From JAWUWD01 sp034112085 (GTDB lineage: Bacteria; Bacteroidota; Bacteroidia; Cytophagales; Cyclobacteriaceae), in assembly GCA_034112085.1 (NCBI GenBank), contig JAWUWD010000062.1, positions 1 to 64,000 on the forward strand: 64,000 bases of DNA, given 5' to 3'. This document shows, one piece after another, positions 35,433-44,271 of the stretch; within the stretch, counting starts at the first letter, position 1; each line of letters begins with the position of its first letter. A program made the position numbers and the translations under genes. The notes under the pieces are model-generated. The model ran no database searches, was not told the origin of the DNA, and saw only the letters and a list, made by a program, of their open reading frames with translations.

Positions 35433-37460
35433 ATGAAAAATAATTTTGGAATATTAATCATGGTCTTGTTAATCACTCAAATCAGCTATAGTCAGGGAAA
35501 GTCTAACCTTGAGTTGATTGATATCTTTAATATGGAGTATGTCTCCGATCCACAGATATCACCAGATGGATCAAAAGTGATCTATATCAGAAACTTCAAA
35601 GATATGATGACGGACAAGAACCTCTCTAATCTCTGGATCACTAACTATGATGGCTCGAAAAACCGCCCATTGACTACGGGAAATCAAAATGACTTTTCTC
35701 CAAGGTGGTCGCATGATGGAACTCGGATAGTTTTCAAATCTAATATGTCGGATAAGAAAACAAAAGTTTATATGATGTATCTCGATACCAAAGAGATTGT
35801 ACCATTGACTAATACTCCTAAGTCTCCTGGAACACCAGTTTGGTCATATGATGACAAACACATTGCATTCAACATGTTCGTGCCGAAAGCACATAAATCT
35901 ATAGTGAAAATGCCCTCAAAACCAGAAGGCGCTAAATGGAATACTCCACCTATCTACATCGATAAGTTGAACTATCGAGGAGATGGACAAGGTTATTATA
36001 AAAGTGGCAATTCACAGTTGTTTACATTACCAATTGAAGGTGGTACACCAAGGCAATTGACAGATACTGAATATAATCACGGAACACCCATCTGGTCTAA
36101 AGACAACAAACAGCTATATTTCAGCGCCAATGCTCATCCAGAATCAGATCACGAACCCATGGATTCTGAGATTTTTCAATTAACTATCGCTGATGGCAGC
36201 ACCTCTGCGCTCACCACAAGATATGGCCCTGACTCCAACCCCACATTGTCACCGGATGGATCAAAAATTGCATATCTTGGATTGGACGATGAGCTACTCG
36301 GTTATCAGATTAATGACCTATATATAATGAATGTTGACGGTTCTGATTCTAAACTTATTTCTAAAGATTTCGATAGAAATATCAGCAGTATCAACTGGAA
36401 TAGCAATGCTAAAGGTCTATACTTCCAGTATGATGACAATGGTGCTACTAAGCTTGCGCAGATGTCAATATCAGGAAGCGTATCTGAGGTTTCATCCTCT
36501 CTAGGCGGACTATCCCTTGGCAGGCCATACAATGCTGCGAGCTATTCAGTATCAAACAATAATAAGTTTGCCTATACTCTTGGAGGTACTCAGCATCCTG
36601 CTGACTTGGAAGTTGCCGATTCAAAAAGCAATAAAAGACTAACCGCCTTGAACGATGATTTATTCTCTTTTAGAAAAGTCGGAGAAGTACAAGAAGTGAG
36701 ATGGAAGTCATCATTCGATCAGCGAGAAATGCAAGGTTGGATTGTAACTCCACCGGATTTTGACCCCAAGAAAAAGTACCCAATGATTTTGGAAATCCAT
36801 GGCGGTCCATTTGCTAGTTATGGAGCGGTTTATTCTGCTGAGATTCAAGCTTATGCAGCAGCAGGATATGTTGTGCTATACACCAACCCAAGAGGTAGTT
36901 CTGGTTACGGAAAAGACTTCGGAAATCTGATACATCATGATTATCCTAACCATGATTATGATGACTTGATGTCAGGAGTAGATGCGGTAATCGCCAAAGG
37001 GTATATTGATGATAAAAATCTTTTTGTTACTGGAGGAAGCGGTGGTGGTGTCTTGACTGCATGGATCGTAGGTAAAACGAATCGATTCAAGGCTGCAGTC
37101 GTGGCAAAGCCTGTAATCAACTGGTATAGCTTTGTGCTTTACGCAGATGGCGCAGCTTTCTTTTCAAAATACTGGTTTGAGAAAAAGCCTTGGGAAGACC
37201 CTGAGAGTTATATCAAAAGATCACCTCTATCCTATGTGGGGAATGTGACGACCCCGACTATGCTACTCACAGGGGAAGAAGACTTCCGAACACCGATTGC
37301 TGAATCCGAGCAATTTTATGCGGCCCTGAAGTTACAAAACGTAGAGTCTGCCATGGTCAGAATACCCGGTGCCTCTCATGGAATTGCCAACAGACCAAGT
37401 AACTTAATCGCAAAGATTGCTAGTGTATTGGCTTGGTTTGATAAGTATAAAGACCAATAA
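35433..37460 (+). CDS. Secreted S9 family prolyl-oligopeptidase-like peptidase
   Basis: The 675-aa protein has a signal peptide (FGILIMVLLITQISYS, then Gln), a WD40-like/PD40 propeller (repeats such as SPDGSKVIYIRNF and SPDGSKIAYLG) and an alpha/beta-hydrolase domain. The nucleophile motif is GGSGGG with Ser536, in place of the usual GGSYGG; Asp is in GEEDFRTP and His in GASHGI. It resembles acylaminoacyl peptidases. An in-frame GTG at 35340 would add 31 non-signal residues, so the ATG at 35433 is preferred. Periplasmic peptide degradation is the likely role. Confidence 0.92.
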   Translation: MKNNFGILIMVLLITQISYSQGKSNLELIDIFNMEYVSDPQISPDGSKVIYIRNFKDMMTDKNLSNLWITNYDGSKNRPLTTGNQNDFSPRWSHDGTRIVFKSNMSDKKTKVYMMYLDTKEIVPLTNTPKSPGTPVWSYDDKHIAFNMFVPKAHKSIVKMPSKPEGAKWNTPPIYIDKLNYRGDGQGYYKSGNSQLFTLPIEGGTPRQLTDTEYNHGTPIWSKDNKQLYFSANAHPESDHEPMDSEIFQLTIADGSTSALTTRYGPDSNPTLSPDGSKIAYLGLDDELLGYQINDLYIMNVDGSDSKLISKDFDRNISSINWNSNAKGLYFQYDDNGATKLAQMSISGSVSEVSSSLGGLSLGRPYNAASYSVSNNNKFAYTLGGTQHPADLEVADSKSNKRLTALNDDLFSFRKVGEVQEVRWKSSFDQREMQGWIVTPPDFDPKKKYPMILEIHGGPFASYGAVYSAEIQAYAAAGYVVLYTNPRGSSGYGKDFGNLIHHDYPNHDYDDLMSGVDAVIAKGYIDDKNLFVTGGSGGGVLTAWIVGKTNRFKAAVVAKPVINWYSFVLYADGAAFFSKYWFEKKPWEDPESYIKRSPLSYVGNVTTPTMLLTGEEDFRTPIAESEQFYAALKLQNVESAMVRIPGASHGIANRPSNLIAKIASVLAWFDKYKDQ

Positions 37461-37514
37461 GTCGAATACTATTAATAACAATCAAAACCATTCAGAACCT
37501 AATCAACTTTCAAA

Positions 37515-38849
37515 ATGAAAATTTCAAATAATCTCATTCTATTGACTTTATCGATCATGCTTATCACATGTTCACAACCAAAACAGAGCAAAGAAGAGCA
37601 ACCAAAAGAAATGTCTGAAGCAGAGGTCATTGAAAAAGCAAAAGGTATTCACGAACGTGTAATTACACTTGATACCCATGATGACATCAACACTGACAAT
37701 TTCACTACAGAAACGAACTATACGGAGCGATTATCATCGCAAGTCAACCTTCCTAAAATGGAAGAAGGAGGCTTGGATGTTGCTTGGTTTATCGTTTATA
37801 CTGGGCAGGATGACTTGACTGACGAAGGGTATGCCAAGGCATATGCCAATGCTGATGACAAATTCAAGGCGATTCACAGATTGTGTGATGAGTTAGCCCC
37901 TGACAAGATCGAATTGGCACTTACTTCTGATGACGTAAGACGAATCAATGCCGCAGGCAAAAAAATCGCAATGATTGGTGTTGAAAATGGATTCCCAATA
38001 GGGACCGACATCGCAAGAGTGAAAGAATTCTATGACAGAGGAGCGCGTTACATGTCACTTGCACATAATGGCCATAGCCAATTAAGTGATTCTAACACTG
38101 GGGAAAAGGATAGCGTTTGGTTGCACAATGGACTAAGTGATTTGGGTAGAGAGGTAGTTGCGGAAATGAACAAGTGGGGAATCATGATAGACCTTTCTCA
38201 CCCTTCAAAAATGGCGAACATAGAGATGATGAAACTATCTAAGGCTCCAGTGATTGCTTCACACTCATCAGCGAGAGCGCTCAATGATGTCAGTAGAAAT
38301 CTTGATGATGAGCAATTGATGTTATTAAAAGAAAATGGAGTAGTGATCCAAACAGTAGCATTTAAGAGCTACATCAATACCAAAAAGAATGATGCACATA
38401 GCGAGAAAGCTAAAGTGGTGATGGAAAGAATTGCTGCCGAAGATGGCTTTAAAATGCTAGAATGGTCTGAAGCACGTCAGCTTGATCATGCGGCTAGAGA
38501 AACCTATTTTGAAAAATATGTTTCCCTGAGAGATAAGGCACAGCCTATAATTGACGAGGAAGTAAACCCAATTGCACCACCAGTAGATGTAGCTGATTTT
38601 GTAGATCACATTGATTACTTGGTAGAAAAAATCGGATTGAAGCACGTAGGTATCAGTTCTGATTTCGATGGAGGAGGAGGGGTATTTGGCTGGAATGATG
38701 CATCCGAGACATTCAATGTAACCCTTGAGCTAGTGAAGCGAAAATACACTGAAGAACAAATCGCCCAACTTTGGAGCGGCAACTTGTTACGTGTATTGGA
38801 TGAAGTACAAGCAGTAGCCGCTGAAATCCAAGCTCAAAATGCTGAATAA
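37515..38849 (+). CDS. Membrane dipeptidase (M19) lipoprotein
   Basis: The 444-aa protein has a lipoprotein signal with lipobox LITC. The M19 metal-binding elements are present: LDTHDDIN near residue 53, GVENGFP, SLAHNGHSQLSDS, DLSHPSKMAN, SHSSARAL and GISSDFDGGGG. Renal-dipeptidase-type enzymes hydrolyse dipeptides and tolerate a D-residue at the second position. It follows the S9 peptidase by 54 bases on the same strand; together they would finish degrading peptides to amino acids in the envelope. Confidence 0.93.
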   Translation: MKISNNLILLTLSIMLITCSQPKQSKEEQPKEMSEAEVIEKAKGIHERVITLDTHDDINTDNFTTETNYTERLSSQVNLPKMEEGGLDVAWFIVYTGQDDLTDEGYAKAYANADDKFKAIHRLCDELAPDKIELALTSDDVRRINAAGKKIAMIGVENGFPIGTDIARVKEFYDRGARYMSLAHNGHSQLSDSNTGEKDSVWLHNGLSDLGREVVAEMNKWGIMIDLSHPSKMANIEMMKLSKAPVIASHSSARALNDVSRNLDDEQLMLLKENGVVIQTVAFKSYINTKKNDAHSEKAKVVMERIAAEDGFKMLEWSEARQLDHAARETYFEKYVSLRDKAQPIIDEEVNPIAPPVDVADFVDHIDYLVEKIGLKHVGISSDFDGGGGVFGWNDASETFNVTLELVKRKYTEEQIAQLWSGNLLRVLDEVQAVAAEIQAQNAE

Positions 38850-38922
38850 AATTTCTTGCTAATTCACTTATCCTCCTCATCGATTGCAATCATGAAGAAT
38901 TTTTTTCACTCAACTAAAACCC

Positions 38923-41109
38923 ATGAAGCAAATTCCATTTTTACTCATCATACTTATAGCCATAGGATGTGGTGCTAGCGATACTCAAGAAGCTCTCTCT
39001 CCCGAACAACAAAGGTGGCAGCAACATGCTGCTAATACGGAAATCATAAGAGATGATTTTGGTGTGCCGCACATCTATGGAAAAACTGATGCTGATGCCG
39101 TCTTTGGGTTGCTTTATGCGCAATGCGAAGATGATTTTAATCGAGTAGAAAGCAACTATATCTGGGCGATCGGAAGATTGGCAGAAGTAGAAGGTGAAAG
39201 CGCCCTTTATAGCGACTTAAGAGCAAGGCTGTACATGACCAAGGCAGAAGCCATCACCAACTATGAAAATAGCCCTGAATGGTTGAAAGAACTCTGCGTG
39301 GCCTTTGCAGATGGGGTGAACTACTACTTGGCGCAGCATCCAGAAGTTAAGCCAAAGTTACTGACACATTTCGAACCATGGATGCCTATGTACTTCAGTG
39401 AAGGTTCTATCGGTGGCGATATCGAAAGAGTTTCCACTAGAAAAATCAAGACTTTTTATGGAAAAGACGATAATAACCTTGCTATTCATGACGGCCTTAT
39501 TCGTCTCAGAGGATATGAACCAAGAGGCTCCAATGGTTTTGCGATAGCGGGAAGTCGTACCGCTTCAGGCAATGCGATGCTTTTGATCAACCCACATACT
39601 TCATTCTTCTTTCGTGGAGAAGTCCACATGGTGAGCGAGGAAGGCCTCAATGCTTATGGAGCAGTCACCTGGGGACAGTTTTTTGTGTATCAAGGCTTCA
39701 ATGAGAAGACTGGTTGGATGCATACTTCTACCGGAACGGACATTATTGATGAATTTGAAGAAACCATAGAGCAGTCTGACAAAGGACTTACCTACAAATA
39801 TGACGATGAAGATAGAAATGTTGACTCTACAGAGGTAACTCTCAAATACAAAACGGAGGGCACAATAGTTGAGAAATCATTCATGACTTATCGCACACAT
39901 CACGGCCCGGTAACACATTCTGATGGAGATAAATGGATTGCTACTGCGCTCATGTGGAGCCCGATCAAGGCTCTTGAACAATCATTCACTAGAACGAAGA
40001 AGAGTAATCACAATGAATTCCACGAAATGATGGATATCAGAACGAACTCTTCAAACAACACGGTATATGCAGATGCGGATGGCACAATAGCCTACTATCA
40101 TGGGAATTTTATTCCTAAACGAGACACCACTTTTGATTATAGTAATCCCGTGGATGGTAGTAATCCAGCCACCGACTGGCAAGGACTGCATGAACTGGAA
40201 GAAACGATTATTGTCAAAAACCCAGACAATGGATGGATTCAAAACTGTAACAGTACACCATTCACTTCGGCTGCAGAGAATAGTCCTAAGCGAGAAGACT
40301 ATCCCAATTATATGAGCTCTTACCCAGAAAATTATAGAGGAATCCATGCCATTCCATTATTGACAAAAGCTCAAGATTTGACATTAGACAAGTTATTAGA
40401 ATTAGCATACGATCCCTATTTGCCTGGAGCGGATGATCTCATTTCTGGATTAAAATCATCTTATGAAAAAGTAAGCTCTCAAGATGCTGATGTTCAACAA
40501 GCAATGGACATTCTCAATGTTTGGGATTATAAAGTCAGTATTGAATCTAAAGCCATGACAATTGCTCAATTTTATTTGTCGGCATATTATCGTTCTGGTT
40601 TTGTCCCAAAAGGCTTAAATCGGATGGAGAGAATGAGTTATATGAGCATGGAGTCCACTGATGAAGAAAGACTAAAAGTCTTGCAGCAAGCTACCAAACT
40701 ACTCAAAGAAGACTTTGGAAGTGTCTCAACAGCCTGGGGAGAATTCAACAGGTATCAACGTAATGATGGAGATATTCAACAGCAGTATTATGACAGTTTA
40801 TCCAGCACGCCAGTCGGCATGGCCTCTGCATCTTGGGGAGCATTAGCTTCATTTGGCACAAGGAAACGCGAACATAATAAAAGGCAATATGGTGCCTACG
40901 GAAATAGTTTTGTAGCCGTTGTTGAATTTGGGGACAAAGTATCCGCCAAGACTATGTTGGTAGGGGGACAAAGTGGAGATCCGGATTCTCCACATTTTGA
41001 TGATCAAGTACAGCCTTATGCAGATGGTGAATTTAAAGATGTTGCCTTTTACAGAGAAGACGTTCTGAAACGAGCCAATAAAATCTATAAACTTGATAAT
41101 ATGGAATAG
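38923..41109 (+). CDS. Penicillin acylase family N-terminal-nucleophile hydrolase
   Basis: The 728-aa protein has a lipoprotein-like signal (LIILIAIGCG). The alpha-chain segment shows VPHIYGKTDADAVFGLLYAQ, and the autocatalytic site is in PRGSNGFAIAGSRTASG near residue 203, where Ser of GSN becomes the mature beta-chain N-terminus. This is the organisation of penicillin/acyl-homoserine-lactone acylases, which cleave amide bonds after maturation in the periplasm. The substrate is open: acyl-homoserine lactones, beta-lactams and other N-acyl compounds are all possible. It is last in a run of envelope hydrolases. Confidence 0.9.
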   Translation: MKQIPFLLIILIAIGCGASDTQEALSPEQQRWQQHAANTEIIRDDFGVPHIYGKTDADAVFGLLYAQCEDDFNRVESNYIWAIGRLAEVEGESALYSDLRARLYMTKAEAITNYENSPEWLKELCVAFADGVNYYLAQHPEVKPKLLTHFEPWMPMYFSEGSIGGDIERVSTRKIKTFYGKDDNNLAIHDGLIRLRGYEPRGSNGFAIAGSRTASGNAMLLINPHTSFFFRGEVHMVSEEGLNAYGAVTWGQFFVYQGFNEKTGWMHTSTGTDIIDEFEETIEQSDKGLTYKYDDEDRNVDSTEVTLKYKTEGTIVEKSFMTYRTHHGPVTHSDGDKWIATALMWSPIKALEQSFTRTKKSNHNEFHEMMDIRTNSSNNTVYADADGTIAYYHGNFIPKRDTTFDYSNPVDGSNPATDWQGLHELEETIIVKNPDNGWIQNCNSTPFTSAAENSPKREDYPNYMSSYPENYRGIHAIPLLTKAQDLTLDKLLELAYDPYLPGADDLISGLKSSYEKVSSQDADVQQAMDILNVWDYKVSIESKAMTIAQFYLSAYYRSGFVPKGLNRMERMSYMSMESTDEERLKVLQQATKLLKEDFGSVSTAWGEFNRYQRNDGDIQQQYYDSLSSTPVGMASASWGALASFGTRKREHNKRQYGAYGNSFVAVVEFGDKVSAKTMLVGGQSGDPDSPHFDDQVQPYADGEFKDVAFYREDVLKRANKIYKLDNME

Positions 41110-41166
41110 CTAGAAATCAGAAACTCAATAGATTAAACCGAAAATTAAATCCTCCGTTTTCATCTG

Positions 41167-41194
41167 TTGCTCGCCTTATATTTTTATAAATTTG
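41167..41194 (+). promoter_or_regulatory. Promoter of fumC
   Basis: TTG (41167-41169) and TAAATTTG (41187-41194) are 17 bases apart, fitting the Bacteroidota -33/-7 consensus, and end 25 bases before the fumC ATG. The upstream acylase gene stops at 41109, so fumC is its own transcription unit. Confidence 0.6.
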
Positions 41195-41219
41195 TCTCAC
41201 AAAGATTAATCTAATATCC

Positions 41220-42620
41220 ATGGAATACAGAATAGAAAAAGACACAATGGGCGAAGTGAAAGTGCCTGCTGACAAATATTGGGGCGCACAAACAGAGCGT
41301 TCTCGTAACAACTTTAAAATTGGTGCCGCTGGTAGCATGCCATTAGAAGTGATATATGGGTTTGCTTATTTAAAGAAAGCTGCCGCTCATGCCAACTGTC
41401 AACTAGGTGTATTAGCAGAAGACAAAAGAGATTTAATCTCTGCTGCTTGTGAAGAAATTTTGGAAGGAAAACATGACGATCAATTTCCTTTAGTGATCTG
41501 GCAGACAGGTTCAGGAACGCAGTCCAACATGAATTGCAATGAGGTGATCGCCAATCGTGCGCACGTCATAGCGGGTAACAAACTAGGAGAAGGTGACAAG
41601 ACTTTGGCTCCAAATGATGATGTGAACAAATCGCAGTCTTCAAATGATACCTTCCCAACAGGCATGCACATCGCTGCATATAAAATGGTATTGGAAACGA
41701 CTATCCCTGGCGTAGAAAAACTGAGAGATGAACTTGCTGCCAAATCTAAGACTTATATGGATGTGGTGAAAATAGGTAGAACTCACTTGATGGACGCTAC
41801 ACCTTTGACTCTTGGACAGGAGTTCTCTGGGTATGTGTCTCAACTTAATCATGGTCTTAAGGCGCTAAGAAACACCCTTGATCACTTGGCTGAACTTGCT
41901 CTTGGCGGAACAGCTGTAGGAACAGGTATCAACACACCAGAAGGTTATGATGTATTAGTTGCTGAGAAAATTGCTGAGTTTTCAGGATTGCCATTTGTAA
42001 CTGCTGAGAACAAATTTGAAGCACTGGCTGCACATGATGCGATTGTGGAAACACATGGCGCATTAAAGCAGTTGGCTGTTTCACTGAATAAAATTGCCAA
42101 CGACATCCGTATGATGGCCTCTGGACCGAGGTCTGGTATCGGTGAGATCATGATCCCAGCAAATGAGCCTGGATCTTCTATTATGCCAGGTAAGGTCAAT
42201 CCTACTCAGTGCGAAGCATTGACCATGGTTTGCGCGCAGGTAATGGGCAACGATGTAGCCGTAACTGTCGGTGGTACACAGGGGCACTATGAACTCAATG
42301 TCTTCAAGCCGATGATGGCCGCCAACCTATTGCAAAGTGCTAGACTGATCGGAGATGCATGTGTGTCATTCACAGATAACTGTGCTTCTGGGATAGAGCC
42401 TAACCGAGCTGTGATTAAAGAGTTGTTGAACAACTCATTGATGTTAGTAACTGCACTTAATACTAAAATCGGTTATTATAAAGCAGCCGAAATTGCTGGC
42501 ACGGCTCATAAAAATGGGACTACTTTGAAAGTAGAAGCTGTGCGGTTAGGATATTTAACTGAGGAAGAATTTGATGAGTGGGTGAAGCCAGAAGATATGA
42601 TTGGAAGTATCAAATCTTAA
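41220..42620 (+). CDS. fumC: Fumarate hydratase class II
   Basis: The 466-aa enzyme carries the fumarase/aspartase signature GSSIMPGKVNPTQCE near residue 320, TGSGTQSNMNCNEV near residue 100 and the GRTHLMDATPLTLGQE stretch near 185. The His of the latter and the Ser of GSS are the catalytic residues. It hydrates fumarate to L-malate in the TCA cycle and needs no iron-sulfur cluster. Monocistronic, with a strong promoter and terminator. Confidence 0.97.
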   Translation: MEYRIEKDTMGEVKVPADKYWGAQTERSRNNFKIGAAGSMPLEVIYGFAYLKKAAAHANCQLGVLAEDKRDLISAACEEILEGKHDDQFPLVIWQTGSGTQSNMNCNEVIANRAHVIAGNKLGEGDKTLAPNDDVNKSQSSNDTFPTGMHIAAYKMVLETTIPGVEKLRDELAAKSKTYMDVVKIGRTHLMDATPLTLGQEFSGYVSQLNHGLKALRNTLDHLAELALGGTAVGTGINTPEGYDVLVAEKIAEFSGLPFVTAENKFEALAAHDAIVETHGALKQLAVSLNKIANDIRMMASGPRSGIGEIMIPANEPGSSIMPGKVNPTQCEALTMVCAQVMGNDVAVTVGGTQGHYELNVFKPMMAANLLQSARLIGDACVSFTDNCASGIEPNRAVIKELLNNSLMLVTALNTKIGYYKAAEIAGTAHKNGTTLKVEAVRLGYLTEEEFDEWVKPEDMIGSIKS

Positions 42621-42634
42621 TAACTAAATTACTT

Positions 42635-42691
42635 AGTATCATATAGCAAGAAAGGCTACCAAATTGGTAGCTTTTCTTGCTATATGATACT
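42635..42691. terminator. Very long bidirectional terminator hairpin
   Basis: Two 26-base arms (42635-42660 and 42666-42691) pair along their whole length with one G-U and a 5-base loop AAATT. It lies between the convergent fumC and MscS-like genes, 15 bases after the fumC stop and 7 before the MscS stop. T-rich stretches inside and after the stem would release transcripts from both sides. Confidence 0.85.
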
Positions 42692-42697
42692 TTAATA

Positions 42698-43516
42698 TTA
42701 TTGTTCCTTAAACAAATGCACATCCATTTGTGGGAATGGAATAGTCACATTATTCATATCTAAGCCTTTCTTACCGTTTTCAAGTGTGTCAAAATATACT
42801 CCCCAATAATCAGCAGGATTACAATGCGGTCTTACAGCTAGATTGACGGCACTATCTGCCAATTCTGAAACTCCTACAAACGGTGCTGGATCTTTCATTA
42901 CTCGTTCATCAGCTTCCATAACTTCCATAAGGACCTTCTTAGCAGCATCTATATCAGCATTATAGGCAATACCTATACTCAAATCGACTCTGATCATTCC
43001 AAGAGTTGTAAAATTTACAATATTGCCATTAGACATTGAGCCATTTGGAATTATGACCATTTTATTCTGAGGGGAAGTTAGCATAGTTGTAAATATTTGA
43101 ATCTCCTTTACCACACCGATATGTCCTTGTGCTTCTACCAAGTCTCCCACTTTATAGGGTTTGAATACCATGATCAATGCCCCGCCAGCAAAATTCGCCA
43201 ATGTGCCTTGCAGTGCCAATCCAATAGCAAGACCCGCAGCACCAATAACGGCAACAAATGACGTGGTTTGCACACCTATCATAGAGGCAATACTAATGAA
43301 CAGCATTATTTTCAGTCCCCATGATATGAGACTCCCGACAAAAGGGCGAAGTGTTGGATCCACTTTATTCTTTTCGAAGATTTTATCCATCACATTGATG
43401 ATTGCCTTAATGATTTTCAACCCAATAAAAAGGGTTAATAAGGCCAGTAGCACTTTCGGTGTGTATTGGATGGCCATAGCCCACGCTATATCGATGTACT
43501 CTTGAACATTCTCCAT
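42698..43516 (-). CDS. Small-conductance mechanosensitive channel (MscS family)
   Basis: The 272-aa protein has three N-terminal membrane segments. The third, pore-lining segment is recognisable as GAAGLAIGLALQGTLANFAGG near residue 92 (Gly/Ala spacing), followed by the beta domain start KPYKVGDLVEAQGHIGVV. It releases solutes on hypo-osmotic shock. Length is close to E. coli MscS. It converges on fumC. Confidence 0.94.
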   Translation of the reverse strand: MENVQEYIDIAWAMAIQYTPKVLLALLTLFIGLKIIKAIINVMDKIFEKNKVDPTLRPFVGSLISWGLKIMLFISIASMIGVQTTSFVAVIGAAGLAIGLALQGTLANFAGGALIMVFKPYKVGDLVEAQGHIGVVKEIQIFTTMLTSPQNKMVIIPNGSMSNGNIVNFTTLGMIRVDLSIGIAYNADIDAAKKVLMEVMEADERVMKDPAPFVGVSELADSAVNLAVRPHCNPADYWGVYFDTLENGKKGLDMNNVTIPFPQMDVHLFKEQ

Positions 43517-43656
43517 ATTTGATGTTTTTTATGTTAAAATATGAAAATATCAACCCTATGACCAACTCATCCTAGGATAATAGCTGAGAGATGAATTCTA
43601 TCGGGCAACTTTTCAGAATATTTAGTAACTTGAACTTCCATTAAAAACCCTCCATC

Positions 43657-44109
43657 ATGACTACTGTTAGAGATGCCCGAAAAAATGATACTAATTGTAT
43701 CGTAGAGTTTCAAATCAACATGGCAGAAGAAACGGAAAATCTTATTCTTCATGAAGATGTAATTACACCCGGTGTTGAGGCCGTTTTTAATGACCATAAT
43801 AAAGGGCGGTATTTTGTCGCTGAGATTGAGGGGGATATAGCAGGGTCATTACTGATCACTTATGAGTGGAGTGACTGGAGAAATGGTTTTGTGCTTTGGA
43901 TCCAGTCCGTTTATGTGAAGTCTGAGCATCGAGGCAAAGGAGTCTTCAAAGCATTCTACAAGCATATTCAACAAGTCATGAATGATAACCCAGAGGAATA
44001 TAAAGGCATCAGACTCTATGTTGACAAAACGAATATGGGAGCACAGAAAGTCTATGATGCAGTCGGGATGAACGGCAATCACTATCAACTATATGAGTGG
44101 ATGGGATAA
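43657..44109 (+). CDS. GNAT family N-acetyltransferase
   Basis: The 150-aa protein begins VRDARKNDTNCIVEFQINMA and has the acetyl-CoA-binding motif A, VKSEHRGKGVFKAFYKHI, with the R-G-K-G turn near residues 93-98, and a C-terminal GAQKVYDAVGM typical of GNAT enzymes. The acceptor substrate is unknown. The 140-base gap to the divergent MscS gene and the 162-base gap downstream show no clear terminator. Confidence 0.9.
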   Translation: MTTVRDARKNDTNCIVEFQINMAEETENLILHEDVITPGVEAVFNDHNKGRYFVAEIEGDIAGSLLITYEWSDWRNGFVLWIQSVYVKSEHRGKGVFKAFYKHIQQVMNDNPEEYKGIRLYVDKTNMGAQKVYDAVGMNGNHYQLYEWMG

Positions 44110-44271
44110 TGTTTCATAAATCACATACACCAAAGCCCTTGATATAACACTTTTGATAACCTCATTTCATAGAAGTATTGCCCTTCCGTGAAATATTATT
44201 CTCGTTGGAATAAAGAATTATTCCTCATTGTCAAAAATTCCTATATTCACATTTCTCAAATAAATAAAAAC

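Noticed and set aside
44188..44271. Upstream GTG start adding 28 residues to the second DPP-IV
   Set aside because: The ATG at 44272 gives a standard signal peptide; the extension has none.
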